Positions 47,301 to 58,082 of a DNA stretch of 64,000 nucleotides are shown here, one piece after another (the stretch's first letter is position 1; the number at the start of each line of letters is the position of its first letter). The position numbers and the translations under genes are program-made. The DNA lies in the NCBI RefSeq assembly GCF_006716465.1, contig NZ_VFPB01000007.1:1-64000 (forward strand), written 5' to 3'. The notes beneath the pieces are model-generated. The model was not told where the DNA came from. It did no database searches and saw nothing but the letters and a program-made list of their open reading frames with translations. This DNA is from Pseudoxanthomonas sp. 3HH-4 (GTDB lineage Bacteria > Pseudomonadota > Gammaproteobacteria > Xanthomonadales > Xanthomonadaceae).

Positions 47301-47325
47301 ATCGTTTCGCCCCGCATCGTCGGGA

Positions 47326-47356
47326 CGTGTCAGTGAGGACGGCAGGAAAGCGCTTG
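47326..47356 (+). promoter_or_regulatory. Second copy of the sigma-locus promoter-like motif
   Basis: CGTGTCAG (47326-47333), 17 bases, CGCTTG (47351-47356), ending 34 bases before the hydrolase ATG at 47391, a suitable distance for a promoter with a short leader. The two copies share 14 of 14 box positions and the GAAAG before the second box, while the spacer between is unlike. A role as the target of the locally encoded ECF sigma factor is an inference. Confidence 0.45.
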
Positions 47357-47390
47357 TCTCTGTGAACCCTCACGCAGAGATCGGACTTCC

Positions 47391-48374
47391 ATGCTGCTTT
47401 CACGCCACGCCACGCACGCCGCCGAACCCCTGACCGACATTCCCTCCCCGTCCGCCGCCGCTCCACGCGGTGGCGATACCGAACCCGGGCCTCCGACCCC
47501 CATCAACCCGTGGACGCGAGCGCTGCAATGCCTCATCGGCCTGCTCGCACCGCGCCACGCCGCACGCAGGGGGTTGCTGCAACTCGATGACGAGACCGGC
47601 TTCGCCGACTGTCCGCGACACGTAGAAGGCTGCCCGGAACGCCGTGAAACACTGGTATTGCACGGCCGGTGCTTGCAGCTAGTGTCCTGGGGCGATCCGC
47701 ACCGGCAGCCGTATGTGCTGCTACCGCCGCTTGACGCGACGGGCCGTGACGCGATGGCCGGCTGGGTGCGCGCGCTGACGGCGCACGGGTACGCCGTCGT
47801 CGCCTTCGCCCGCGAGGGCCGTACGGTGGCCACGCAAACGTCCACCCTGCTGGAGACCGCGGGCGACATGCTCGAGGTCGGCCGCCGCTGCGGCGAAGCG
47901 GCCGCGGTCATCGGCCATTCGCTCGGCGCCATGTCGGTGGTGCTCGCGCTGCACCAGGGCTTGCGCGCGAAGCGGGCGATCCTGGTCTCCGCGCAGGCCG
48001 ATCCGCGCGCGGCGTTGCAGCGCTTCGTGGATCGTTCCGGCATGGGATCGCGCGTGGGCGCGCGCATACTGGCGCTGCTCGAATCCCGCATTGGCCAAGG
48101 ACTGGATGCGCTGCAGGCGCACCGCATCGCACCGGCCATCGGCATCCCCGTGCTGGTCGTGCACGATCTGCTCGACGACGAAGTGCCATGGGATGAGGGC
48201 GAGCGTTTCGCCCGACACCTCACTGCTGCGCGCCTGCTGACCACGCTCGACCTCGGCCACCACGGCGTCCTCAACGACCCGACGGTGTTGCGCGACTGCG
48301 TGCGTTTCCTGGAAGGCGAAGCCATCGGCGACAAGGTCGTGTCGTCACCCAATCTTCCTTACGGCTTCAGCTGA
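47391..48374 (+). CDS. Alpha/beta hydrolase fold protein
   Basis: A 327-residue alpha/beta hydrolase. The nucleophile elbow is GHSLGA (AAVIGHSLGAMSVVLAL), the oxyanion strand YVLLPPLDATGRD, an acidic residue in VLVVHDLLDDEVPW and the catalytic histidine in LGHHGVLNDP. The N-terminal 90 residues are a Pro-rich and basic extension. The substrate is unknown; the layout suggests an esterase or thioesterase-like activity. It follows the kinase gene after 90 bases, with the promoter-like motif between, and is followed directly by the AraC gene (one base between stop and start), so these two are linked. Confidence 0.85.
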   Translation: MLLSRHATHAAEPLTDIPSPSAAAPRGGDTEPGPPTPINPWTRALQCLIGLLAPRHAARRGLLQLDDETGFADCPRHVEGCPERRETLVLHGRCLQLVSWGDPHRQPYVLLPPLDATGRDAMAGWVRALTAHGYAVVAFAREGRTVATQTSTLLETAGDMLEVGRRCGEAAAVIGHSLGAMSVVLALHQGLRAKRAILVSAQADPRAALQRFVDRSGMGSRVGARILALLESRIGQGLDALQAHRIAPAIGIPVLVVHDLLDDEVPWDEGERFARHLTAARLLTTLDLGHHGVLNDPTVLRDCVRFLEGEAIGDKVVSSPNLPYGFS

Positions 48375-48375
48375 C

Positions 48376-49269
48376 ATGGTGCCGGCGCGCCGCCACGACG
48401 TGGCGCCTGCCTGCATCATGCGATTCCGCCTCGCGCGCAGGAGTTCCGGCCACGATGCCAGCGACGCCATGACGGCTCTCTGCCTGCGCGGTGGCCGCGG
48501 AATGCACGCGCCGCCCACGTGCCGCGGCTGCGCGCTGGTCATCGCGCTGCGCGGCGAGGTGGACGTCGAGACCGACGACGGCGTATTCCGGCTGCCCGGC
48601 CGCCGGTTCCTGGCGCTGCCGAGCGACGCGCCCAGGCGCCTGCTCGCCGGGCCCGGCGCGGACTGGGTGCTCGTGCACGCGCCCAGCCACTGGGCACAGG
48701 CGCTGTCCGAGCCTGCAGAGCGTCGCGGCCTGGCGGCGCCACTGCTGCTGCCCGCCGTACTGCCCATGGACCGCCCGATGCTGCAGCAACTCTCCGCATT
48801 GCTGCGATGCGCACCGCATCCTTGCGACCGCGAATCGGGGCGCGAACTGGCCGCCGTGATGCTGGCAGCGCGCGACGCGCAGGCACGCGCCGCGGACTGG
48901 GTGGAGCGCGCCTACGGTCGCAGTGAACGGCATCGGCGCGCGGTCGTGGCACGCCTGCTGACCGCGCGCAACCGCATCCTCAACGCCCCCTTCGATGCGC
49001 ACGACCTTCACACCCTGGCCGAGGCTGCGCGTTACTCGCCCTCGCATTTCCTGCGTTCGTTCCGTGACGTGTTCGGAATGACGCCCCACGACCTGCTCAC
49101 CCAGACCCGCCTGCTGCGTGCCTGCGCGCTGATCCAGGATGGCCGGCTGGCGATCTGCGAGATCGCCGCGAGCGTAGGCTACGAGAGTCGGCATGCGTTC
49201 TCGCGTTCGTTCAAACGCGCCACCGGGGTCACCGCGACCCGCTTCCGTACCGCGGGCGGCGCCCGCTGA
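48376..49269 (+). CDS. AraC-family transcriptional regulator
   Basis: A 297-residue regulator. The N-terminal half is a cupin-like sensor domain (RGCALVIALRGEVDVETDDGVFRLPGRRFLALPSD); the C-terminal 100 residues hold the two helix-turn-helix motifs (LHTLAEAARYSPSHFLRSFRDVFGMTPHDLL and ICEIAASVGYESRHAFSRSFKRATGVTATRFR). The sensor and DNA-binding halves are separated by a long helical linker. It starts at ATG 48376, one base after the hydrolase stop, or at ATG 48418, and is the last gene of the plus-strand cluster, ending at a good terminator. Confidence 0.88.
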   Translation: MVPARRHDVAPACIMRFRLARRSSGHDASDAMTALCLRGGRGMHAPPTCRGCALVIALRGEVDVETDDGVFRLPGRRFLALPSDAPRRLLAGPGADWVLVHAPSHWAQALSEPAERRGLAAPLLLPAVLPMDRPMLQQLSALLRCAPHPCDRESGRELAAVMLAARDAQARAADWVERAYGRSERHRRAVVARLLTARNRILNAPFDAHDLHTLAEAARYSPSHFLRSFRDVFGMTPHDLLTQTRLLRACALIQDGRLAICEIAASVGYESRHAFSRSFKRATGVTATRFRTAGGAR

Positions 49270-49380
49270 GCCCTCACCATCCCGAATCGCGACAGGCGTA
49301 CCCCCACATCACGACGGCGGACACCGCCACCCGCGCGCATCGCGCAACACGGACAGCACGACATGCGTCGCACACGACTG

Positions 49381-49414
49381 CGCACCGGGCCTCTCTCCCC
49401 GGTGCGCTCTTTTT
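49381..49414 (+). terminator. Intrinsic terminator after the AraC gene
   Basis: CGCACCGGG (49381-49389) pairs with CCCGGTGCG (49398-49406) around an eight-base loop and is followed by CTCTTTTT. It ends the plus-strand cluster before the convergent TonB-receptor gene. Confidence 0.85.
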
Positions 49415-49470
49415 CCACGTGGAAAGGCCGCGTCCTCGTGGACGCGGCCGGCTGGACCGCTGCGGACGGC

Positions 49471-52386
49471 TCAGAACTTCTGCTGGTACTTCAGGTAGAC
49501 GAACCGTCCGATGTCGTAACCACCGTAATACGAGTAGCCCGAGCTAGGCTGCGAGTACATCGGCGGCCCATAGCGCTCGAACACGTTGTTGGCCCCGAAC
49601 GAGATCGTCACGTTCCAGGGCGCCTGGTAGCGGACCTGCACGTCGTGGAAGGTCGTGGAAGGACGCTCGTGCATCTGCAGCACCTCGCCGCCCGTCCAGG
49701 GCGCGCGGTAGTTCGGTAGGCTGCAGATGTCGTCGAAGACGCAGCGTTCCTTCACCCCCGCGTAGTACCGCATCCCCCAGGACACGCCCCATGCCCCGTG
49801 CTCCCAGCCCAGATTGAGGTTGGAGCGGATGCGGAAGTTGCTGCCTGTGCTCGTCGCGATGCCATTCAACTGCTGCGGCGGATTGTCCTCCAGATCGTCG
49901 GTCTTCAGTTCGAGCTTGCTGATGTACGTGCTCAGCCAACTGGCGCTGAAGATGCCCCACGGTGTCGTACGGCGGTAGTTCATATCGAAATCGAAACCCT
50001 CGGTCTCGACATGGCCCACGTTGATCGGCGTGGTGGTGAACGAAAGGATCTCGCCGGTGGCCGCATCACGTTCGAAGCGCGAGCCCGTCGATGCGTTGCA
50101 ACGCGCCTCGATCCCCCGCAGGTAGCAATCGTCCAACACCTGGGTCTCAGTGTCGGCCACGATGGTGTTCTCGATGCGGATCGTCCACCAGTCCAGCGAC
50201 ACGTTCAGCCCCGGCGCGAACGACGGACTGAACACTACGCCCAGCGTCGTCGATTCGGATGTTTCCGGGGTAAGGTCCGGATTCGAACCCGATACGAAGG
50301 GGATCGGGGTCTGCGTACCGGGACCGTTCGCGACGCCGTCGGCGTCATTGGCGGGCTGGCGGAAGTCGGCGGGCACGTCCTGCAGGCATCGCGCATTGCC
50401 GCGCGCGGCGCCGAAGGCGGTGTCGCACGGATCCGTGTAGAACGAGAACGTCTGCGACGCGCCGCCGTACAGATTGCTGACATCCGGCGCACGGAAGCCC
50501 TCCGCCCACGTGCTGCGGACCAGCAGCGAGTCCACGGGCTTCCATTTCAGGCCCAGCTTGCTGTTGGTGGTGTCGCCGAAGGTGTCGTAATCCGAATAGC
50601 GCGTCGCCGCACTGAGCGTCAGCTCGCGGGCCAGCGGTACCTCGGACAGCAGCGGCACCTGCACCTCGGCGTAGATTTCATCGAGGCTGTAGCCGCCCGC
50701 CGTCGGCCCGGCCGCGAGATCGGTGGAACCGCCCGACTGGGCCAACGCATCGGGCGAGAATTCGCCGTATTCCTTGCGGTGCTCCACGCCCAGCGCGATC
50801 GCCAGGTCACCGGCCGGCAGCGTCGCCAGCGTGCCGGTGATGTTGGCGAAATAGTCCTGCGTCTTCGTCATCGAGACGGCCTGGCCGACCGGGAAGATGA
50901 ACTGCCTGACGGCCGGGTCCGCCGCCGAGCCGTCACCCGGGCCGCCGTACCCGAACGGGAGCAGCGGGTTCCATGGCGTGCATTCGCCCTGGCTGGTGCC
51001 CAGCGGAATCGGGTTGTCCGGCGTGCCGCACTGGACAACGCCCTGGCTGTTGAGGAACGACGGGCCCACCGCCATCCGCACGGCGGCAAGGTTGAGGTTG
51101 CCGGTGCCGACCTGCACACCCTTGTTCTGGTTGTAGAGGTAGCCCACGTCCCAGTCCCAACTGCGGCCGGCCAGGTCGAAGTAGCCCGACAGCGTGCCGC
51201 TGAAGCGGTAGGTGGTCAGCGAAAGCCGGTTCTCGCGCGGCACTTCCCAGCCGCGGCGGGTGAAGTGCACGGCGGTGGGATCCGCGTCTCCGCTCTGGTT
51301 GCCAACGGGGTTGTAGTAGCTGTCGATCGACATCGGCGTATCGAACGCCTGCGACGAGTACGGATAGCCCGCATTGCGCGAGAACGAGGCGCGGTCGGTG
51401 TAGAGCATGTCGCCGGCGAAGCGGATGCGGTCACTCAGCGCATGGTCGAGGTTGACGAACACCGACTTGCGTTCGATGCCCGCCAGCAGCGTGGACTGCT
51501 GGACCGGCAACGAGAAGTCGGTGTCGTCCAGCGCGCGGTAGCTGTCCAGGTCACGCGGATCGAGTCCGGGCGTCTCGCGCCGGAGCGTGAAGTTGCCGCG
51601 CCCGGGGACGATCAGGCGGCCGTACTGCGTGGTTCCGCTTTCACCACCCGGCCTCGGTACCCTGCCCTCACCCATCGGGAAGCGGTTCGCCGAGAACCAG
51701 CGGTCGGTGGCCCACACCGGATCTTCTTCCGTGTACTCCGCGCCAACGGTCACCGACCCGCGATCACCACTGAAACCGGCGATCAGGTCCAGTACCGTGC
51801 GCTGGCCGTCGCCCTGCGAGTATTGGCCGCCATAGACGCTGGCCTGCATGCCGTCCATGTTGCGCCGGGTGATGAGATTGACGACGCCGGCGATCGCATC
51901 GGATCCATACAGCGTCGATGCGCCGTCCTTCAGCACTTCGATCCGTTCGATCATCGCCGCCGGGATCTGCGAGAGGTCCTGGAAGCCGCTGGTGGTGATG
52001 CCCAGCCGCTTCCCGTTGACCAGCACCAGGGTGCGGTTGGGACCGAGGTTGCGCAGGTCGATATACGCACCGCCCACCGCCTCGCCCGCGGCAAGCGGCG
52101 TGATGCGGCTCACCGCCGGACTGCCCGCGCTGGTGATGTTCTGCAGGATATCGGCGACGGAATTGAAGCCCTGCTTCTGGATCTCCTCGCGCGAGATCAC
52201 CAGCACCGGCGCGGCGGTTTCCACATCCACCTGGCGGATGCGCGAGCCGGTCACCTCGATGCGGTCCAGTGTGGTGGGCGCCGTGCCGGAGGGCGCCGGC
52301 GCTTCCTGTGCGTGGGCCGCCGCCGCGGTGGCCGCGCACGCGACCAGGGCGACGCGGATCGCGTCGCGCAATGCATGTCGTTTCAT
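49471..52386 (-). CDS. TonB-dependent outer-membrane receptor
   Basis: A 971-residue receptor of the large, oligosaccharide-transporter-like (TonB-dependent receptor family with long barrel) type common in Xanthomonadaceae. It has a signal peptide (RVALVACAATAAAAHAQ), a TonB box-like TTLDRIEVTGSRI, a plug at about 50-190 (DGASTLYGSDAIAGVVNLITRR), a 22-strand barrel and the C-terminal FVYLKYQQKF ending in phenylalanine, the outer-membrane insertion signal. No N-terminal signalling domain is seen, so it is not a FecA-type regulator. No substrate can be assigned; peptide, siderophore or carbohydrate are possible. Confidence 0.92.
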   Translation of the reverse strand: MKRHALRDAIRVALVACAATAAAAHAQEAPAPSGTAPTTLDRIEVTGSRIRQVDVETAAPVLVISREEIQKQGFNSVADILQNITSAGSPAVSRITPLAAGEAVGGAYIDLRNLGPNRTLVLVNGKRLGITTSGFQDLSQIPAAMIERIEVLKDGASTLYGSDAIAGVVNLITRRNMDGMQASVYGGQYSQGDGQRTVLDLIAGFSGDRGSVTVGAEYTEEDPVWATDRWFSANRFPMGEGRVPRPGGESGTTQYGRLIVPGRGNFTLRRETPGLDPRDLDSYRALDDTDFSLPVQQSTLLAGIERKSVFVNLDHALSDRIRFAGDMLYTDRASFSRNAGYPYSSQAFDTPMSIDSYYNPVGNQSGDADPTAVHFTRRGWEVPRENRLSLTTYRFSGTLSGYFDLAGRSWDWDVGYLYNQNKGVQVGTGNLNLAAVRMAVGPSFLNSQGVVQCGTPDNPIPLGTSQGECTPWNPLLPFGYGGPGDGSAADPAVRQFIFPVGQAVSMTKTQDYFANITGTLATLPAGDLAIALGVEHRKEYGEFSPDALAQSGGSTDLAAGPTAGGYSLDEIYAEVQVPLLSEVPLARELTLSAATRYSDYDTFGDTTNSKLGLKWKPVDSLLVRSTWAEGFRAPDVSNLYGGASQTFSFYTDPCDTAFGAARGNARCLQDVPADFRQPANDADGVANGPGTQTPIPFVSGSNPDLTPETSESTTLGVVFSPSFAPGLNVSLDWWTIRIENTIVADTETQVLDDCYLRGIEARCNASTGSRFERDAATGEILSFTTTPINVGHVETEGFDFDMNYRRTTPWGIFSASWLSTYISKLELKTDDLEDNPPQQLNGIATSTGSNFRIRSNLNLGWEHGAWGVSWGMRYYAGVKERCVFDDICSLPNYRAPWTGGEVLQMHERPSTTFHDVQVRYQAPWNVTISFGANNVFERYGPPMYSQPSSGYSYYGGYDIGRFVYLKYQQKF

Positions 52387-52550
52387 TTGAATCCCTCTCC
52401 TCGATGGCTGTCGTTCGCGTCGTGTTCGGTGAAAACATCGTTAAGCACCGAAGTTCGTACGCTACGGAGCCGGTCCGGCAGAGAGGTGTCCCGCGCGCGG
52501 CTTTGCCGGAACGCTTGTTGCGGTGTCGCGGTGCGCATATCGCGAAAAAC

Positions 52551-52577
52551 AAAAAGGCCCCGCATCGCTGCGGGGCC
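52551..52577 (-). terminator. Intrinsic terminator of groESL
   Basis: GGCCCCGCA (52556-52564) pairs with TGCGGGGCC (52569-52577); on the minus strand five T follow. It ends the groES-groEL message 30 bases after the groEL stop. Confidence 0.9.
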
Positions 52578-52608
52578 CTTCCTGGAACGGTGACGCGGGA
52601 AGCGGGAC

Positions 52609-54300
<1,692 letters not shown>

Positions 54301-54350
54301 TCAGGAGGAATGCGGTGACGTGGGCGGCGGCGCGGAGCCGCCACGCGCGA

Positions 54351-54644
54351 TCAGCCGAGGATCGCGAGGACGTCGTCTTCCTTGATGATCTTGTACTCGA
54401 CGCCTTCGTACTTGTAGGGCGAACCCGAGTACTGGCCGTAGATCACCTTGTCGCCGACCTTCACCTTCGGGGCGCGCACGCCGCCGGTGGCGTCGATGAA
54501 CTTGCCTTCGCCGACGGCGACGACTTCACCCTTGGTGGGCTTTTCCTTGGCGGCGTCGGGGATGATGATGCCGCCGACGGAGGTTTCTTCGGCTTCGATC
54601 GGCTTGACCACCAGGCGGTCGTACAGCGGCTTGATATTGCTCAT
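54351..54644 (-). CDS. groES: Co-chaperonin GroES (Hsp10)
   Basis: A 97-residue co-chaperonin that caps GroEL. The mobile loop is [20 protein letters not shown] and the base is [40 protein letters not shown] 54644 follows TTAAGAGGATTGAC (AGAGGA ribosome site). It is the first gene of the heat-shock operon with a sigma-32-type promoter and a CIRCE-like operator in the leader. Confidence 0.98.
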   Translation of the reverse strand: MSNIKPLYDRLVVKPIEAEETSVGGIIIPDAAKEKPTKGEVVAVGEGKFIDATGGVRAPKVKVGDKVIYGQYSGSPYKYEGVEYKIIKEDDVLAILG

Positions 54645-54691
54645 GTCAATCCTCTTAAGTGATTGATTGGACTGGGAAAGGGGCGGCGATG

Positions 54692-54718
54692 TTAGCACTC
54701 CCCACGGGAGACTGCCAA
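54692..54718. promoter_or_regulatory. CIRCE-like operator (HrcA site) in the groES leader
   Basis: TTAGCACTC, nine bases, GACTGCCAA. One half is a perfect CIRCE arm (TTAGCACTC-N9-GAGTGCTAA); the other has two mismatches (GACTGCCAA for GAGTGCTAA). It lies 47 bases upstream of the groES start and about 40 bases downstream of the expected transcription start. HrcA repression of groESL is established in Xanthomonas; here binding may be weakened by the degenerate arm. Confidence 0.7.
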
Positions 54719-54759
54719 CGCCAGGGGCACAGAAACCCGACAGGGCCGGGATGCGAGGG

Positions 54760-54787
54760 ATATCGGGGTGCCTGGCGCGGTTTCAAG
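54760..54787 (-). promoter_or_regulatory. Sigma-32-type heat-shock promoter of groESL
   Basis: On the minus strand CTTGAAA (54787-54781), 12 bases, CCCCGATAT (54768-54760). The heat-shock consensus is CTTGAAA with CCCCATNT at about the same spacing, as in the E. coli groE promoter. Transcription would start near 54752, giving a leader of about 108 bases that includes the CIRCE-like site. Confidence 0.8.
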
Positions 54788-54848
54788 GGGTGGGTGCGCA
54801 TATCGGTCGCAGGGGCGCCCGGACCGGGTCTGCGATAATCGACGCCCC

Positions 54849-55184
54849 ATGCCCGTCTTCCTGATCCTGTCGACCTGTCCCGACGCCGACACCGCCCAGC
54901 GGTTGGCACGGGCGCTGGTGGACGAGCGCCTGGCCGCCTGCGTCAGCGTGCTGCCCGGCATGTTTTCGACCTACCGCTGGCAGGGCCGGGTGGAACAGGC
55001 CAGCGAGGTCCAACTGCTGGCGAAGACCAGCGCCGACCGGCGCGACGCGCTGATGGCGCGGCTGGCCGAACTGCACCCGTATGAACTGCCGGAGATCCTG
55101 GCGGTCGAAACCGCCGCCGGCCTGCCCGCCTACCTGGCGTGGGTCGCCGCTGAAACCCGGGCCGATGGCGCCCCCTCGAGTTGA
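54849..55184 (+). CDS. cutA: Divalent-cation tolerance protein CutA
   Basis: A 111-residue trimeric CutA1 protein. Signatures are LSTCPDADTAQRLARALVDERLAACVSVLPGMFSTYRWQG and the C-terminal HPYELPEILAVETAAGLPAYLAWV. Linked in E. coli to copper tolerance, its exact role is unsettled. ATG 54849 is in the position of conserved family starts. It precedes dsbD by 13 bases, the classical cutA-dsbD pairing. Its promoter region faces the divergent groES promoter. Confidence 0.95.
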   Translation: MPVFLILSTCPDADTAQRLARALVDERLAACVSVLPGMFSTYRWQGRVEQASEVQLLAKTSADRRDALMARLAELHPYELPEILAVETAAGLPAYLAWVAAETRADGAPSS

Positions 55185-55197
55185 AGACCCAGGCCCG

Positions 55198-57492
55198 ATG
55201 ACGCTGATCCGCACACTGTTCGCCTTCCTGGCCGTATCCCTGCTCGCCGTGGTGGCACCCGCTGCATCGGCGGCGATCAGCCAGGACGACCTGCTGCCGG
55301 TGGACGAGGCCTTCGTGCTGACAGCCACTGCACCGGCGCGGGACCGTATCGAGATCCGCTGGAAGATCACCGACGGCTACTATCTTTATCGCCACCGCAC
55401 CAGCGTGGAGGCGGGCGCCGGCTTCGCGGCGCAGCCGCTGCAGCTGCCCAAGGGCAAGGCGTATCGCGACGAGTTCTTCGGCGACGTCGAGACGTATCGT
55501 GGCGAACTGATCGCCACCCTGCCCGGCCAACCTGCGCCCGACGCCGACAGCATTACCTTGAAGATCAAGTATCAGGGCTGCGCCGACGCCGGCATCTGCT
55601 ACCCGCCGCAGACACGCACAGTGAAGGTCGCGCTGCCGGCGGCCGCGGGTGAGGCGTTCGTACCGCTCGGCGCGGGCGCGCTGACCGGTGGACTGCGGGG
55701 GCAGAGACCGCAGGCGGGCATGGACACCCTGCCGCTGCCGGCCGAACAAGCGTTCGGCTTCGAAGCGATCGCCTTCAATGGCAACGAGCTGCTGTTGCGC
55801 TTCACGCCGGCACGCGGCTACTACGTCTACCGCGACCGCACCTCGATGGCACTGGAGGGTGCGCAAGGTATCGCCTTGCAGGCGCCACGCTGGCCGAAGG
55901 GCATCGCACACCGCGACGAACACTTCGGCGACGTCACCGTCTACTTCGACCAGGCCGAAGTGCCGGTGCCGCTGAAACGCGACCATGCCCGTGCGGCGAC
56001 CGCGACGCTGCGGGTGACGTTCCAGGGCTGCCAGAAGGACGGCATCTGCTATCCCCCGATGACGCGGCGGGTGACGCTGTCGATCCCGCCCGGGACGATC
56101 ACGCCCGCCAGCACGCCTGACATGCCCGCGCCCGCCACCGTGGCGCCGCTGACGACCGCGACAACACCGGTCGACGCCCCCGTCGCCACTCCGGACACGA
56201 CTACGCCGGCAGCGTCCATCGCGACCGACGTCGAACGCACGCGCCCGCCCGAAGATGTGCTGGCCCGCAACCCGCGCGGCACCCCCTCGCTGATCGTCGC
56301 GCTGGCACTCGCGCTGGCCGGTGGCCTGATCCTCAACCTGATGCCATGCGTGTTGCCGATCCTGTCGCTGAAGGCGCTGTCGCTGGCCGAAAGCGGGCGC
56401 GAGGGCGGCGATGCCCGTCGGCGCGCGCTCTGGTACACGGCCGGCGTGCTGGTCAGTTTCGTCGCCGTCGGCGCGCTGGCCATCGCGCTGCGGGCGGCGG
56501 GCCAGGCGCTGGGCTGGGGTTTCCAGCTGCAGCAACCGTGGGTGGTCGGGCTGCTCGCGTACGTGATGTTCGCGGTGGGTTTGAGCCTGTCGGGCGTGTT
56601 CGCGCTCGGGCATCGACTGGCGGGAACCGGTCATGGGCTGGCGTCGCGTCGCGGCCCGGTCGGCGACTTCTTCACCGGCGTGCTGGCGGTGGTCGTGGCC
56701 AGCCCCTGCACAGCGCCCTTCATGGGCGTGGCGCTGGCGTATGCGTTCACTGCTCCCACGCCGCTGGCGCTGCTGGTATTCGCGGTGCTCGGCCTGGGGC
56801 TCGCCCTGCCGTTCCTGTTGATCGGTTTCGTGCCGGCGCTGGCGAGCCGCCTGCCGCGTCCAGGCGCGTGGATGGACACGCTGAAGCAGGTGCTGGCCTT
56901 CCCGATGTACCTGACGGCCGTCTGGCTGCTGTGGGTGCTGGGCAAGCAGCGCGGCATCGACGCGGTGGGTCTGGCGCTGGTTGGCCTGGTGCTGCTGGCG
57001 CTGGGGCTGTGGTGGTTCCAGCGCGCGCGCTTTGCCGCTGCGCCTTTGCAGCGCGCGCTGGCGCTGGCGCTCAGTGTCTCCGCACTGGTGCCGCTGGCGA
57101 TGGTGCACCGGCTGCCGGCGGAGATAGCGACGGCACCGACTGCCGAAGGCCACGTGGCCTATTCTGCGGAACGTCTGGCGGCGTTGCGTGCGGAGGGTCG
57201 CATCGTCTTCGTCGACATGACCGCCGACTGGTGCGTCACCTGCAAGGCCAACGAAAAGGCCGTACTGAACACTGACGCATTCCGCGACCTGCTGGCAGAA
57301 CACGATGCCTTGATGATGACGGGCGACTGGACGAACGTGGACCCTGCGATCACCGCGTTCCTCGAACAGCACAAGGCCGTTGGCGTACCGCTGTACGTGA
57401 TGTATCCGCGCAACGGCGGTGAAGGCGATGTGTTGCCCACCGTGCTGACCCACGACACGATGCGCCAGGCGTTCGAACGGGCGGCACGATGA
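55198..57492 (+). CDS. dsbD: Thiol:disulfide interchange protein DsbD with duplicated N-terminal domain
   Basis: A 764-residue inner-membrane reductase carrying electrons from cytosolic thioredoxin to periplasmic disulfides and cytochrome maturation; E. coli DsbD has 565 residues. After a signal peptide (1-26) come two nDsbD-like domains: first at about 30-147 with C128/C134 (GCADAGIC), second at about 180-297 with C278/C284 (GCQKDGIC), each keeping the six-residue cysteine spacing of E. coli C103/C109. A Pro/Thr linker leads to eight membrane helices with NLMPCVLP and ASPCTAPF, then a thioredoxin domain with DWCVTCK. ATG 55198 begins the signal peptide. The last codon overlaps the next gene (ATGA). 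Confidence 0.95.
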   Translation: MTLIRTLFAFLAVSLLAVVAPAASAAISQDDLLPVDEAFVLTATAPARDRIEIRWKITDGYYLYRHRTSVEAGAGFAAQPLQLPKGKAYRDEFFGDVETYRGELIATLPGQPAPDADSITLKIKYQGCADAGICYPPQTRTVKVALPAAAGEAFVPLGAGALTGGLRGQRPQAGMDTLPLPAEQAFGFEAIAFNGNELLLRFTPARGYYVYRDRTSMALEGAQGIALQAPRWPKGIAHRDEHFGDVTVYFDQAEVPVPLKRDHARAATATLRVTFQGCQKDGICYPPMTRRVTLSIPPGTITPASTPDMPAPATVAPLTTATTPVDAPVATPDTTTPAASIATDVERTRPPEDVLARNPRGTPSLIVALALALAGGLILNLMPCVLPILSLKALSLAESGREGGDARRRALWYTAGVLVSFVAVGALAIALRAAGQALGWGFQLQQPWVVGLLAYVMFAVGLSLSGVFALGHRLAGTGHGLASRRGPVGDFFTGVLAVVVASPCTAPFMGVALAYAFTAPTPLALLVFAVLGLGLALPFLLIGFVPALASRLPRPGAWMDTLKQVLAFPMYLTAVWLLWVLGKQRGIDAVGLALVGLVLLALGLWWFQRARFAAAPLQRALALALSVSALVPLAMVHRLPAEIATAPTAEGHVAYSAERLAALRAEGRIVFVDMTADWCVTCKANEKAVLNTDAFRDLLAEHDALMMTGDWTNVDPAITAFLEQHKAVGVPLYVMYPRNGGEGDVLPTVLTHDTMRQAFERAAR

Positions 57493-58082
57493 AGGTCACC
57501 ACGCCGCGCATCCTCGCCGTCGCCCTCGTGGCCGGCGGCCTGGGCCTGGTGGCCAGCCTGTGGTTCAACGGCAACCCGCTGTGGCGGACCGGACCCGGCG
57601 AGCGCGCCCTGCACGCCGCGGTGAATGCGACGGCCCCCAAGCCTCCGGAAGGCGTCACGCCTGCCGGCATCGGCGATTCCATGCCGGCGATCGCGTTGCC
57701 GGGGCTGGACGGAAAGATCGTCGATCTGGCGGCCACCTACCGTGGCAAGCGCCTGCTGATCAACGTCTGGGCCAGCTGGTGCGGCCCGTGCATCGAGGAA
57801 ATGCCGGAACTGCAGCGCTTCGCCACGACCCAAGGAACAGAGGGCGTCCAGGTGGTGGGTCTGGCGCTGGACACGCCTGAGGGCGTGCAGGACTTCCTGT
57901 CCCGCGTGCCGGTCGGCTATCCCATCGTGCTGGATACGCCCGGTCCGGCCGACGCCAGCGTATGGCTGGGCAACGCCAAGGGCGTACTGCCATACACCGT
58001 GCTGGTGGGAACTGACGGGAGGATCGAGCGCCAGAAGGTCGGGCCCTTCCAGCAAGGCGAGATCAGCAGGTGGGTAGACTAG
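57489..58082 (+). CDS. TlpA/ResA-like periplasmic thioredoxin
   Basis: A 197-residue membrane-anchored thioredoxin. An N-terminal helix ([19 protein letters not shown]) anchors it; the redox-active motif is WCGPC (97-101) in [18 protein letters not shown], and the cis-proline region is VLPYTVLVG. Such proteins receive electrons from DsbD and reduce apocytochrome c or other periplasmic cysteines. The start overlaps the dsbD stop (ATGA), so the two are made together, consistent with a reductant pathway. ATG 57489 fits the anchor position. Confidence 0.92.
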   Translation: MKVTTPRILAVALVAGGLGLVASLWFNGNPLWRTGPGERALHAAVNATAPKPPEGVTPAGIGDSMPAIALPGLDGKIVDLAATYRGKRLLINVWASWCGPCIEEMPELQRFATTQGTEGVQVVGLALDTPEGVQDFLSRVPVGYPIVLDTPGPADASVWLGNAKGVLPYTVLVGTDGRIERQKVGPFQQGEISRWVD

